Shown: positions 46,141 to 58,029, counted from the stretch's first letter. The stretch is 64,000 nucleotides of DNA from Xestospongia muta (GCA_963693285.1 OY848919.1:1821594-1885593); one strand, 5' to 3'. Translations and numbers: made by a program. The notes: generated from the sequence alone by a model not told the origin.

Positions 46141-47123
46141 TGTTTTACTAAAAGATATTTAAATAATTTAAGAAAGAAAGTCTGCTTTCAATCCTTACAA
46201 TTATTATTAAAGCTTGATCTTTCTTTACTCGTTTTGCAAATTTACAGCATTTCCATAGATCATAACATATGATATAAGTAAATGAAAATGAAAGAGATAA
46301 TGTTTACATCTCTTTTTATCTATTTTTTAGATCTGTCTGTATGTCATCTGATCATTAAACTGTCTGTCAGTCTATTCTTATAATCAACACTATATATTTA
46401 TCCATCTGTCAAGCCACCAATACATATCCATCTACTTTTCCATTCATTGATCATCAATCCATTCCAGGTTGATCAGTAGCCAATAATTATTGGAATCAAT
46501 TTACAATCTTCTATACAATCCAGAATACATGAACTCAAGATTGTATATGTAGTAGTATTTGATTTTCAAGTTATAGTCAAAATTATTTTATTTTAAAGGT
46601 TTTCTACTAATTTTGTCTGGACTTATATAATCATAGCTTGTTTATTTTGTTTTGGTGTTTCCATCTTTACATCCTTTCTTATTTTTAAATAAAACGTTTT
46701 TCATTACTTGTCATCTTTCATCTGAGACTAATTAAGATCAGTTTCTATTATTCTGCATAAATATCCATTATTAATAAATATGTATTCATTGCTAATATAT
46801 GTTTGGCCATTTGTTTACACATTATTTTCAATAATGTGTAAACAAATCTTACTTTATCACACCTTTTAAAATCTTTTATAGTCTTACACAAAATTGAACA
46901 ACAGTACATTTTGTTAGATGTAGTGAAATATAAACTGACTAGAACACTGTTAGTTGTTAATAAGTGTGGTCTACTTTAGTCCCACCAATATAAGATAGTA
47001 ATGTAAAAGAAAAAAGATTTTGGTCAACTTAAATTTAAATATATATATAATGTGTTCAAATCACAACCACTCTATTTATCACAGCAAAACTGATATAATA
47101 TTGATAATCTTGAAAACAAAGTA
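46141..47123. other. Tail-to-tail spacer, unit 10/11
   Basis: No gene. Low-complexity CATC/CTAT block near 46330-46460, about 150 bp private to this unit (46465-46620), then one-and-a-half units of the TATCCATTGCTAATAAATATG repeat near 46765, and transporter 3' flank. Confidence 0.5.
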
Positions 47124-48665
47124 TCAGTTAGTAGAAAGCCTCATTTCTCTTTCATATTCTTCTTCCTGGTCAATATATCTTTCATAATGTTCATCAACAA
47201 TTTGAACTGTATTGACTTCATTCTCTCTCACACGGAACTTGTACCGTTTAGCTAGTACTATGAATACTAACAGTATAATAAAGATAACAACACTCCTAGT
47301 AATGTAGTAATAGAAACTTGGACAGATGGAAATATCATCACAACCAAAAGGATATTTTGTATTAATATTAATGAGATAACTAACTCCAAAAGAGGCTAAC
47401 CACATCCCAACCATCATCCCTCTCATTTGTATTGGAGACTGTGCTATTGTAAACTCCAAAGATGCTGGAACAACCAGTGTAAATGCAACACCATATAATA
47501 TCTGAGGAAGTAGTAATAAGTCATTGAAATATGACAAGGTATTACTCTGGTACTTGAATATAACCACATAGGATAATGTGGTTGCCAAAGCAAAGACTAG
47601 TCCCAGACCTATTCTCTTCAACATACTGGGAATGTATTTATTGAAACAGGGATAAATCAAGAACTGATGGAGAAGCAGTAAGAAAGTTGGAGTTATAAAC
47701 TTCATTGTGTTATTTGAAATGAAGCAAGATTTAAAAGATGAATTAATAGGATTAGGACCCTTCATTATACTCCAGTATACTTCATCAGCACAGGTGAGTC
47801 CAACAATACAAATCATCAGAGGAATCATACGTAACACTGTCTTCACATTTTCTACTTCCTCTACTGTAAAAGGTCCACCATATTTCTCCTTTCCTAGGTC
47901 TAGTCGTGAAGGGTAGTCCTCCTCCCAGTATGTCAAGGCACTGCGATTTTTTGGGTACTTGTTCTTCCTGGCATAGTTGAGTACTTTACCAATCATCTTG
48001 ATAGGATTGCTAATGAGAGGAGTAGTTTCCAGCCAGTGTTTGAAAAAAAAATGAGTTATTAATACCACAGACACTGTTACTCCTGATGTTATGAATGATA
48101 GTATAAGAAAAAAACTCAAAGAACATCGTCCAAGTTCAAATAAAGTGAATACAACTGGTACATTAATACTATGCCAGTATATGATAGCACTTAGTTGATC
48201 TGCTGAAGCTCCCACAAGTTGATCAATATTGAACTGAACAATATTTGCTCGAAATCCAGTATATCCAACTACTGCACAAAGATATCCAAATACATATATT
48301 ACAAAAAATAATGAATTATTTTGCCAATATGCTGTTATAATATAATTCACACCAGAAATTATCCAAGCCAAAAAGCACAAAAAGATGCCAGTAATGATGA
48401 TCTTATAACGTCCTGTCCACACATCAGCTATCAACCCAACCAAAATGAAAATAAAGTAAAGCATACAATACCCATTACTAAAGACAATATTAGCGGTACT
48501 ATTTGGTGTCTCACTTTGTTGAACATTGCTGGATATCGTACCCTCAAAGTATCTCATTAAGACAATGTAGTTGTACATTAGAGCATCCCAGACAAGTACC
48601 AATATAGTTGATCGTGAAGACAAACGACAGAAATGAATAAAGAGTCTTGACTGACGACTTGTCAT
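47124..48665 (-). CDS. SLC15/PTR2-family transporter, copy 11
   Basis: 513 codons, intact. MTSRQSRLFIH start with the E-type loop (RYFEGTISSNV, sequon NST). No seven-residue leader, because the frame upstream of the ATG lacks the ATG used at 26337. Private changes: INYIITAYW near TM3, SNPIKMIGKVLNYARKNKYP (Met-Gly for Leu-Ala), TLVVPASLEF in TM10, GMWLASFGVSYL in TM11, NEVNTVQIVDEHYERYIDQ tail and MRLSTN end. Membrane topology and signatures as at 2869-4398. Confidence 0.89.
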   Translation of the reverse strand: MTSRQSRLFIHFCRLSSRSTILVLVWDALMYNYIVLMRYFEGTISSNVQQSETPNSTANIVFSNGYCMLYFIFILVGLIADVWTGRYKIIITGIFLCFLAWIISGVNYIITAYWQNNSLFFVIYVFGYLCAVVGYTGFRANIVQFNIDQLVGASADQLSAIIYWHSINVPVVFTLFELGRCSLSFFLILSFITSGVTVSVVLITHFFFKHWLETTPLISNPIKMIGKVLNYARKNKYPKNRSALTYWEEDYPSRLDLGKEKYGGPFTVEEVENVKTVLRMIPLMICIVGLTCADEVYWSIMKGPNPINSSFKSCFISNNTMKFITPTFLLLLHQFLIYPCFNKYIPSMLKRIGLGLVFALATTLSYVVIFKYQSNTLSYFNDLLLLPQILYGVAFTLVVPASLEFTIAQSPIQMRGMMVGMWLASFGVSYLININTKYPFGCDDISICPSFYYYITRSVVIFIILLVFIVLAKRYKFRVRENEVNTVQIVDEHYERYIDQEEEYEREMRLSTN

Positions 48666-49225
48666 TTCTAAAATGTTATACTTGAAAAAACAGGAACCTA
48701 AAAATATAAAATGCTATACATCAACACTTATAATTCAAATTTGTAACAATATTCTGATACAAACTTAACACATTATACATATAATATATGAACTACTCAC
48801 TGCTATATATATAAATGTTGGGACAATTCACTATATTGATTAAGATATTATATGCTACTGTACATAATAGTATCATTAATTATATATACAGGTTGGAATT
48901 GAAATGTTATTTTTGTTGAAAACAAGCATAAACTGTTGTTTTTACTACTGTACTACTGTTTGTGTAGCTACATAACCTTCAGTTTAATAATACATTAGTA
49001 ATTAATAGTATTTTCTTTTTATTTTTTTCATAATTATGCAACCTCTATACATTGTATTAGTTAAATCAATTTGCAACCAATGTAGTGAGACTGGTAGGCT
49101 ACAACTATAAGCTGTATTTACCAGTTAACATTATATCATTAAATCTGTTACTGAATGGTAGGTATGAGAAGGCATGACCCCTTTTTTCTCCTCACAATAA
49201 CTCAATATTTTCAAATATAATATAA

Positions 49226-49361
49226 ATTCCTAGATATTGTACCCTCAAAGTATCTCATATATACAATGTAGCTGTACATTAAAGCATCCCAGACAACTAC
49301 CAAAATAACTGAATGTGTAGACAAATGACAGAAATGAATAAAGGATATTGACTGATGAGTT
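49226..49361 (-). pseudogene. Orphan N-terminal fragment of a transporter
   Basis: Same 45-codon scrap as 26881-27016, moved with the segmental duplication. Confidence 0.75.
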
Positions 49362-49404
49362 GTCATTTCTGAAATGTTAATTAGATAATTACATTACTAA
49401 GATA

Positions 49405-49469
<65 letters not shown>

Positions 49470-49530
49470 TATATGCATATATATATATATATATTTATAT
49501 AATTACATATATGTATATACATATACATAA
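49405..49530. repeat. (TA)n microsatellite
   Basis: Counterpart of 27056-27180 with a different repeat number. Confidence 0.9.
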
Positions 49531-49759
49531 GGTAAAAACTGACTTGTTGATTTAACCAACATATAGTTATACAGGTTATATGATGTAAACTGAAAGTAAA
49601 CATAATATAGTTTTGATTAGTTTAATGAGTTGATTGTTTATCAAATAAATATATATTTATATTTCCTTAACAAAATCATTATTAGTTCTAACATTTTGTA
49701 AACAGTTTACATCAAATAATTATATATATCATATAATGTGTGCTAATAAATTTTTACTG
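49531..49759. repeat. MITE-like element
   Basis: Counterpart of 27186-27414; begins GGTAAAAACTGAC and ends TTTTTACTG. Confidence 0.6.
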
Positions 49760-50610
49760 TGTATACATACTACATTTTGCATACAAGTTATCTATTCTTT
49801 TAAACTGACATATATTTTAGTAAAAATCCAGTGAAAAATGTATGGTTGTGTGTTTTTGGAGATGTTTTGACAAGAGTGGTCCCTTTTCACAAATCTGGTC
49901 ATATATATATAATATATACTATCACACTGATGCTATTGGTGTATGTAGCTCCATGTATTTGAGACTTTAGACAAAACATGTAGTGACACTGGTAGGCTAC
50001 AACTAAAGTTGTCTTTTCTAGTAAACATATCATTTTAATGGTTTTAGATATTTGCACTCTTTTCTCAAAATAAAGCCAAAACTAGTAAATTCTCAATATT
50101 TTCAAATATAAGGTCCTACATAATTATGCTGAATGCTTAATTTATATAGACACTCCTTGCAACTATCCATGTTATACTACTTCTATTTTGTAACCATCAT
50201 ATTTGAAACTTAATACCACACCTTTCCTTACTGAAGTGCTAACAGGAAATAGATTGTTTATTGTGTATATAGCAGCTAGATAATCCTAATAAATATTATC
50301 AACACTGTAAAAATTTATTGGATGATTTAACCAATATATAAGATTATACATATTGAATGTAGCAAACTGTTTACTACTACGCTAATATTGCCTAACTAAT
50401 GAGACATTACACAGAATTTCAAAAACTCTGCCAATCAGCTACAAGTCTTGTCATTAGTAGCTACCTCACTGAGTTATAGATGTGCTAGGTAAAAATAAAT
50501 AAATTAATTAGATGTTAAAAATAATCAAAGTATCTCAATTTTCTATTATAATAGAAGCCTACATGTGAATATCATATGACTCATATCTTATTGTCATTTT
50601 GTCGTTTGAA

Positions 50611-51980
50611 ATGGTTGAACAGATTAATAATACTAGTCATTTAAAAGTTCCTTATGAACCAGAACAGAAACCTTGGAAAGATACTCTCTCATTATCTCTT
50701 GCAAGATCAACTAAAGGACACTTTCATGTATCACTACCAACAAACAACTCGAAAGTCTATGATGATTGTTATTCTATAGTAAGTGGTATAACTGCTTTCT
50801 GGTATCATGTATCATCAACTGGTCTCACTGAAAAACAACATGATGATGATCATAAAGAAGTATGAACTTTTTTCAACTTTATTAAATGACTATGGTGTCC
50901 CTACATTCACTATACTATACCTCATTCTGGCATGCCAAGTGGTCCCATAATAAAAGTGATATGGAAAGTTACTGGGGCTATTTACTTAATATGGGTTCAA
51001 CAGAAGGAAATATTCATCCTGTTTGGAGTGCACGAAGCTATCTCTCTGTTGAGCCAATCAAAAGTGACACATCAATATCTCTACTTCCTGGTATGCAATC
51101 TTTCTGCTATGATGATAACCCTAATGCTTTCTCTCCTGTGGCTTTCTACTCTGATAGTTCTCATCATGGTATGAAGAGGAATTCACACATTGCAGCTATG
51201 TCATCATTTTATGATATTGGTATACGTCAATACCCTAATGATAATCCTCTTGGAGTTCCTTGGCCAACACAAGTTCCTACCATTATTGGGCCAACAGGTA
51301 TCAGTTCTGGCTCTATGGATATTGATGCACTAATGAAACTTGTTGATTTCTTTACTGACAAAGGTCATCCTATTCTGATTATCTTTAACTATGGCACAAC
51401 ATTTGAAGGCATCTGTGGTACAAAGTGAGACATCATTATCTCTATAGGTCATGAGCACAGATTGATCATAGAGACACCTGGTCCATTATTTGATTTCCAA
51501 CTGGACTATATTTTTCAATTGTTATTAGTGGCTACAAATGGGCAAGTTGCCCGTAACCTTGTAATGTTTTTATAGACCAAGACAGGAATGTTGATGAATC
51601 CTGCATAATGTTCTGAGCCATTTTAGTACACAGCTTCAAGGTCCTCGTAGTGGTCTTTCAACATTGATATTGTGGACATTCATCAGTACACATTCCTATG
51701 ACAAACAGGTCAAGATGATTGCTGGATGTATACAGTTAGCTGAGTATGTAGTAGAGAGACTGAAGGAATTGGAAAAGGAGATATCTACTGAACTATGGAT
51801 TCATTGTTCTACATTGTCACTAGCTGTTGTGTTCAGGAAACCAAATACGAACTGGTTTATAAACCAGTTTGTATTGCAAAACAATATCTGTAAACAGAAT
51901 GGAACATTGTTACAAGATGTGGTTGATCAACTCATTGGAGATTTGAATTGTTTTAGAGTTATTAAAATCCATTTAAAAAA
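50611..51980 (+). pseudogene. Decarboxylase-like pseudogene, copy 11 (chimeric)
   Basis: Near-identical twin of 28266-29635 with the same TGA for Trp (50863-50865), the same 180-codon middle piece (50886-51428), the same chimeric junction and the same C-terminal disruption. A small private deletion near 51846 (AATACGAACTGG for AATGATGAACTGG) joins the C-terminal piece in frame to the QNNICKQNG tail, giving a 133-codon frame (51664-52065). This is chance fusion, not repair. Confidence 0.85.
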
Positions 51981-52489
51981 CAACAGTTATTATCAAAGCT
52001 TGATTTTCCTTAACTTACTTTACAATTTTCAAAACTTCATAGGTCATGTGCATATGAAAATGTAATATTTAGAGTTTGTTATTTATTGTTTATTCTTTAT
52101 GTGTGCCATCTAGTATTTGCCATCTGTCAGTCTTATAACTATCAATGAAAATCAGTACTTTTAATCTAACTTTGTCACAACCTTTAAAATTTTTTATAAT
52201 CTTACACAAAATGGAACGACAGTACATTCTGTTAAATGTAATGGGGATAAACTGACAAGAATATTGTTAGTTGTTTGTGGGTGTGGTCTATTTATTCCCA
52301 CTAATATAAGGTTTATATGTAAAAGAAAAAGATTTCAGTCAACTTAAATTTAACAAATTCAATAATGATCATCAATAACTTAAATGTGTCAATCAAACAA
52401 ATATATATATATATAATGTGTTCAAATCACAACCACTCTATTTATCACAACAAAACTAACACAATATTGATGATCTTAGAAATAAAGTA
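51981..52489. other. Tail-to-tail spacer, unit 11/12
   Basis: No gene. Duplicate of 29636-30147. The minus strand shows GTGATAAATAG near 52440 followed by a GT-rich stretch. Confidence 0.5.
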
Positions 52490-54031
52490 TCAGTCAGTAG
52501 AAAGTCCCATTTCTCTTTCATATTCTTCTTCCTGGTTCAGATATCTTTCATAGTGTTCATCAACAATTTGAATTATATTGACTTCATTCTCTCTCACACG
52601 AAACTTGTACCATTTAGCTAGTACTATGAATACTAACAATATAATAAAGATAACAACACTCCTAGTAATGTAGTAATATAAACTTGAACAGATAGAATTG
52701 TTATCACAGCCAAAAGGATATTTCGTATTGATATTAATGAGATAACCAACTCCAAGACAAGTAAACCACATCCCAACCATCATCCCTCTCATTTCTACAG
52801 GAGACTGTGCTATTGTGAACTCCAATGATGTTGGAAAAACCAGCGTAAAAGCAATACCATACAATATTTGAGGAATTAGTAATAGATCATTGAAATATGA
52901 CAAGGTATTACTCTGGTACTTAAATATAACTACATAGGATAATGTGGTTGTCAAAGCAAAGACTAGTCCCAGACCTATTCTCTTCAACATACTGGGAATG
53001 TGTTTATTGAAACAGGGATAAATGAAGAACTGATAGAGAAGCAGTAAGAAAGTTGGAGTTATAAACTTCATTATGTTACTTGAAATGAGGCAAGATTTAA
53101 AAGATAAATCACTAGGATTAGCACCCTTCATTATACTCCAGTATACTTCATCAGCACAGCCGAGTCCAACAATACAAATCATCAGAGGAATCATACGTAA
53201 CACTGTCTTCACATTTTCTACTTCCTCTTCTATAAAAGGACCTCCATATTTCTCCTTACCTAGATCTAGTCGAGAAGGGTAGTCCTCTTCCCAGTAAGTC
53301 AAGGCACTACGATTCCTTGGGTATTTGTTCTTTCTGGAATAGTTGAGTACTTTAGTAATCAACTTGATAGGATTGCTAATGAGAGGAGTAGTTTCCAGCC
53401 AGTATTTGAAAAAAGAATGAGTTATTAATACTGCAGACACTGTTACTCCCATCATTATAAATGATAACAGAAGAAAAAAATGGAAAGAACATCGTCCAAG
53501 TTCAAATATAGTAAATACAACTGGTGTACTAATACTATGCCAGTATATGATAGCACTTAGTTTATCTGCTGAAGCTCCCACAAGTTGATCAATATTGAAC
53601 TGTACAATATTTGCTCGAAAACCAGTATATCCAACTGCACCACAAAGATATACAAACACATATATTACATAAAAAAATGAATTATTAAGCCAATATGCTC
53701 TTATAATAAACCCAACACCAGAAAGTACCCAAGCAAAAAAGCACAAAAAGATGCCAGTAACAATCATCTTATAACGTCCTGTCCACACATCAGCTATCAG
53801 TCCAACCAAAGCAAAAATAAAGTAGAGCATACAATATCCATTATTAAAGATGATATTAGTAGTACTACTTAGTGTCTCACTTTGCTGAACATTGCTGTAT
53901 ATGGTACCCTCAAAGTATCTCATAAATATCATGTAGTTGTACATTAGAGCATCCCAGACTAGTACCAATATAGCTGATCGTGAAGACAAATGACAGAAAT
54001 GAATAGAGAATGTTGACTGATGACTTGCCAT
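52490..54031 (-). CDS. SLC15/PTR2-family transporter, copy 12
   Basis: 513 codons, intact, MASHQSTFSIHFCHL start but with an E-like loop (RYFEGTIYSNVQQSETLSST), a cross between the two loop types. Private: NYSRKNKYP (Ser for Ala), YGGPFIEEEVENV (Ile for Thr), ANPSDLSFKSC in the outside loop, where NSS is lost, FTCLGVGYL in TM11, and CSSLYYYI. Tail EEEYEREMGLSTD. Signatures ADVWTGRYK and FRANIVQFNIDQL are kept. Confidence 0.89.
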   Translation of the reverse strand: MASHQSTFSIHFCHLSSRSAILVLVWDALMYNYMIFMRYFEGTIYSNVQQSETLSSTTNIIFNNGYCMLYFIFALVGLIADVWTGRYKMIVTGIFLCFFAWVLSGVGFIIRAYWLNNSFFYVIYVFVYLCGAVGYTGFRANIVQFNIDQLVGASADKLSAIIYWHSISTPVVFTIFELGRCSFHFFLLLSFIMMGVTVSAVLITHSFFKYWLETTPLISNPIKLITKVLNYSRKNKYPRNRSALTYWEEDYPSRLDLGKEKYGGPFIEEEVENVKTVLRMIPLMICIVGLGCADEVYWSIMKGANPSDLSFKSCLISSNIMKFITPTFLLLLYQFFIYPCFNKHIPSMLKRIGLGLVFALTTTLSYVVIFKYQSNTLSYFNDLLLIPQILYGIAFTLVFPTSLEFTIAQSPVEMRGMMVGMWFTCLGVGYLININTKYPFGCDNNSICSSLYYYITRSVVIFIILLVFIVLAKWYKFRVRENEVNIIQIVDEHYERYLNQEEEYEREMGLSTD

Positions 54032-54518
54032 TTCTCAAACTTAACACTTGAAAACAAAGAAACTAAAAACACATATAACATTTTATCTACTTTCATGATT
54101 ATAATGATAATCTGATATGAACCTAGCATTATATACACAAAATAAATAAACTACTTACAACTAAATAAAAGACAATTCTGTTATAACCTAAGATACTATA
54201 TACAGCTATATAATTATGTATATTATATATATACAATGTATAATGTACATGCATGTGACCTGTCTTGCAATAAGGAGCAACTTTTGTCAAATGTATTTAT
54301 AAACATACTTAACATATAATTAGTCATTTTTGATATAATAATATTTACAAAGTTTTGTATTCATTAACAATTATATAATAATTGATTTTCTGAGATATAA
54401 TATAATAATTACTCAGTGAAAATGCATGTTGTGTATATATAGCAGTACTGCATGTATTATAACACTGAGATGTTTTAACAGAAATAGTCCCTTTTCACAA
54501 ATCAGATCACTTGAATAT
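54032..54518. other. Head-to-head spacer, unit 12 (truncated)
   Basis: No gene. Transporter 5' flank matching 35916-36400, then a cut near 54,515 directly into a partial decarboxylase segment, so the usual decarboxylase 5' block is missing. Confidence 0.55.
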
Positions 54519-54690
54519 ATGACCTAAAAGTCATTGAAGATCACAATTCTAAAGTTGGGATGGTATGACCACTGACTGGTATCAAGTACCCTCTACTGAT
54601 CTCAATAAAAGACAAAGGAGAAACTCATAAACAAGTATGGACATTTATTGATTGACTCAATGGAGATTTGAAGAAAATGAATACTAATAT
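54519..54690 (+). pseudogene. Decarboxylase-like fragment, copy 12a
   Basis: Only the DLKVIEDHNSKV part and the following stretch to ATTGATTGACTCAATGG, close to 57895-58035 but with one frame break near 54560. There is no start and no catalytic part. Confidence 0.65.
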
Positions 54691-55809
54691 AAAGTTATTA
54701 AAATAATTTAAGGTAAAAAGTCTATTTTCAATCACAACAATTATTATCAAAGCTTGATCTTTCTTTACTCATTTTACATTTTCAACACTTCACAAATCAT
54801 ATACATATGATATAAATAAATGAAAATGAAAGAGATTATGTTTACATCTCTTTGTTATCTATTGTTTAGACTGTTTGTATGTCATCTGACCATTTACTTG
54901 TCTGTCAGTCTATTCTTATAACTATCAACATATATTTATCCATCTATTAAACCATCAATATAACCATCTACTTTTCCATTTACTGACCATCAATTCATTC
55001 CTTATGTAATGACTTTATATCAACTTGTGTATTCATTCCTACCTTGTTTCTTTTATTTTGGTATTGTCATCCTTGCATCCTTTCTTATTTTTAAATGTTT
55101 TACTTACTTGTCATCTTTTACCTGAGACTAAACAAGATAGTAAGAAGAGTTTCCATAACTAACAAATATGTATCCCATTACCAATAGATATGTGTTCATT
55201 TGTTTACATACAATTTCATGATAACAATTATGTGGGTATCAGCTGTACATTTTATATCAGTTAGCATAAAACAACTTAATAATGTCACGTATAACAAAGA
55301 GATATAATAAGCACCTTTTAACAAATACACATGAAAATTGAACAAAAGATTTTATATAATGCTCATATCTTAGCATTTCTATACATTAATGTGTTATTTT
55401 TTAGTTTACACTTTTCCTTGTTCTGTTTAGTATTTAAACCTGTTACCTGTTACAATTCTGTTGTAGAGAGAGACATTTATTTTAAGTTCTAGTTATTTTG
55501 TGAATTCAACAGTTTAAGTTACCACATCAATCTAATGTTGTTATGACTTTTAAAATCTTTTAAAGTCTTAAATAAAATGGAACAACAGTACATTTTGTTA
55601 GATGTAATGAAACATATACTGACTAGAACACTGTTAATTGTTAATGGGTGTGGTCTACTTTAGTCTCACAGTATAAGGTTATACGTAAAAAAAAAACATT
55701 TCAGTTAGCTTAAAATTAAAAAACTTAACAATGGCTATCAATAATTTAAATGCATCATCAAATATATATGTGTGTGTGTGTGTGTGTGCATGTATATATA
55801 TATGTATAT

Positions 55810-55861
<52 letters not shown>

Positions 55862-55983
55862 GTATGTATAAATATATATGTACACATTCATATATTTATA
55901 TATTATATATGTATATATTATGTTTTCAACTATTCTATTTATCACAACAAAACTAACAAAATATTAATTATCTTATAAAAAAG
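54691..55983. other. Long tail-to-tail spacer, unit 12/13
   Basis: No gene. Matches 58030-59222, with an extra TG/TA/TATG compound microsatellite at 55768-55920 that accounts for most of the length difference. Short frames over the microsatellite are artefacts. Confidence 0.55.
55768..55920. repeat. Compound TG/TA/TATG microsatellite
   Basis: About 150 bp, absent from the sister spacer near 59150. Confidence 0.9.
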
Positions 55984-57522
55984 TCAGTCAGTAGAAAGTC
56001 CCATTTCTCTTTCGTATTCTTCTTCCTGGTCAATATATCTTTCATAGTGTTTATCAACAATTTGAGCTATATTGACTTCATTCTCTCTCACACGGAACTT
56101 GTATCGTTTAGCTAGTACTATGAATACTAACAGTATAATAAAGATAACAACACTCCTAGTAATGTAGTAATAGAAACTTGGACAGATGGAATTGTTATCA
56201 CAGCCAAACGGATATTTTGTATTGATATTAATGAGATAACCAACTCCAAGAGAGGCAAACCACATTCCAACCATCATCCCTCTCATTTCTATAGGAGACT
56301 GTGCTATTGTGAATTCCATAGATGCTGGAAAAATTAGTGCATAAGCAAAACCAAATAATACCTGAGGAAGTAGTAATAGGTCATTGAAATATGACAAGGT
56401 ATTACTCTGATACTTGAATATAACCACATAGGATAATGTGGTTGCCAAAGCAAAGACTAGTCCCAGACCTATTCTCTTCAACATACTGGGAATGTATTTA
56501 TTGAAACAGGGATAAATTAAGAATTGATGGAGAAACAGTAAGAAAGCTGGAGTTATAAACTTCATTGTGTTATTTGAAATGAAGCAAGATTTAAAAGATG
56601 AATTAATAAGATTAGAATCTTTCATTAGACTCCAGTATACTTCATCAGCACAGATGAGTCCAACAATACAAATCATCAGAGGAATAATACGAAACACTGT
56701 TTTGACATTTTCTACTTCCTCTACTGTAAAAGGTCCACCATATTTATCTTTGCCTAGGTCTAGTCATGAAGGGTAGTCCTCCTCCCAGTAGGTCAAGGCA
56801 CTACGATTCCTTGGGTACTTGTTCTTCCTGGCATAGTTGAGTACTTTAGCAATCAACTTGACCGGATTGCTAATGAGAGGTGTAGTTTCCAGCCAATGTT
56901 TGAAAAAGGAATGAGTTATTAATACCACAGAAACTGTTACTCCTGGTGTTATGAATGATAGTATAAGAAAAGAATTAAAAGAACATCGTCCAAGTTGAAA
57001 TAAAGTGAATACAACTGGTACATTAATACAATGCCAGTATATGATAGCACTTAGTTCATCTGCTGAAGCTCCTACAAGTTGATCAATATTGAACTGTACA
57101 ATGTTTGCACGAAACCCAGTATATCCAATCGCACCACAAAGATATCCAAATACATAGATTACATAAAATAATGGATTATTTTGCCAATATGTTGTTATAA
57201 TAAACCCCACACCAGAAAGTATCCAAGCGAAAAAGCACAAAAAGATGCCAGTAACAATCATCTTATAACGTCCTGTCCACACATCAGCTATCAATCCAAC
57301 CAAAATGAAAATAAAGTAGAGCATACAATATCCATTACTAAAGACAATATTAGCAGTACTATTTGGTGTCTCACTTTGTTGAATGTTGGATATCATACCT
57401 TCAAAGTATCTCATAAACATGAGGTAAGTGTACATTAGAGCATCCCAGACAAGTACCAATATAGCTGATCGTGAAGACAATTGACAGAATTGATTAAAAG
57501 ATCTTGACTGATGACTTGTCAT
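55984..57522 (-). pseudogene. SLC15/PTR2-family transporter with one nonsense codon, copy 13
   Basis: Otherwise complete, 512 codons, MTSHQSRSFNQF start with the shortened loop RYFEGMISNIQQSETPNST. Codon 253, the Arg of YPSRLD, is TGA (56764-56766) where its twin at 59223-60761 has CGA. No other frame break. Downstream coding is intact (FRIIPLMICIVGLICADE to EREMGLSTD). The stop would leave a 252-residue N-terminal half with six membrane segments. The same codon is TGA in the pseudogene at 14568-16100, probably by independent CpG decay. Confidence 0.9.
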
Positions 57523-57762
57523 TTCTCAAATGTTATACTTGAAAATACAGAAACCTAGAAAATATAAATGTTATTCAGCAACTCTTATATTCCCAATTGT
57601 AACAATATTCTGATACAAACTTAACACATTACACATATAATATATGAACTACTACACTGCTATATAATTAAAAGTAATCACAGTATATCAATTCTTCTGT
57701 CATGATATAAGCCTGCATGTGATTATCATATGACTCATCTCCCTTCCATTTTATTTTTGGAA
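57523..57762. promoter_or_regulatory. Shortest head-to-head spacer (240 bp)
   Basis: Only 240 bp separate the transporter ATG from the decarboxylase ATG. A deletion near 57,668 fused the transporter 5' flank (with TTTTCTAGG acceptor-like site and a TATATAAT-like box) to the decarboxylase 5' block. TGACTCA at 57731-57737. No MITE or microsatellite is left, so it shows the minimum flank kept. Confidence 0.5.
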
Positions 57763-58029
57763 ATGGCTGAACAGGTTCATAAAACTATTCATTTAGAGGT
57801 TCCTTATGGACCAGAACAGAAATCTTGGAAAGATATTCTCTTACCTCTTGAAAGATTCAGTAAAGGAGACCTTCATGCATCACCACCAACCAATGACCTA
57901 AAAGTCATTGAAGATCACAATTCTAAAGTTAGGATTGTAAGACCACTGACTGGTATCAAGTACCCTTTACTGATTTCACTAAAAGACAAAAGAGAAACTC
58001 ATAAACAAATATGGACATTTATTGATTGA
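57763..58029 (+). pseudogene. Decarboxylase-like fragment, copy 12 (open first segment)
   Basis: The only first segment with ATG and no internal stop: 88 residues, MAEQVHKTIHLEVPYGPE to the KQIWTFID end. It has no membrane segment, no cofactor motif and no catalytic part. It ends at TGA before the point where the decarboxylase domain should continue. Short truncated product possible, more likely a remnant that has escaped stops by chance. It defines the ancestral N-terminus for the other copies. Confidence 0.6.

Larger units (their letters stand above)
48666..50610. other. Long head-to-head spacer, transporter 11 / decarboxylase copy 11
   Basis: Second copy of 26338-28265 at a constant offset of 22,345 bp. 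Holds the orphan transporter N-terminus (49226-49361), TA tract (49405-49530), MITE-like element (49531-49759) and TGACTCA (50577-50583). Confidence 0.65.
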
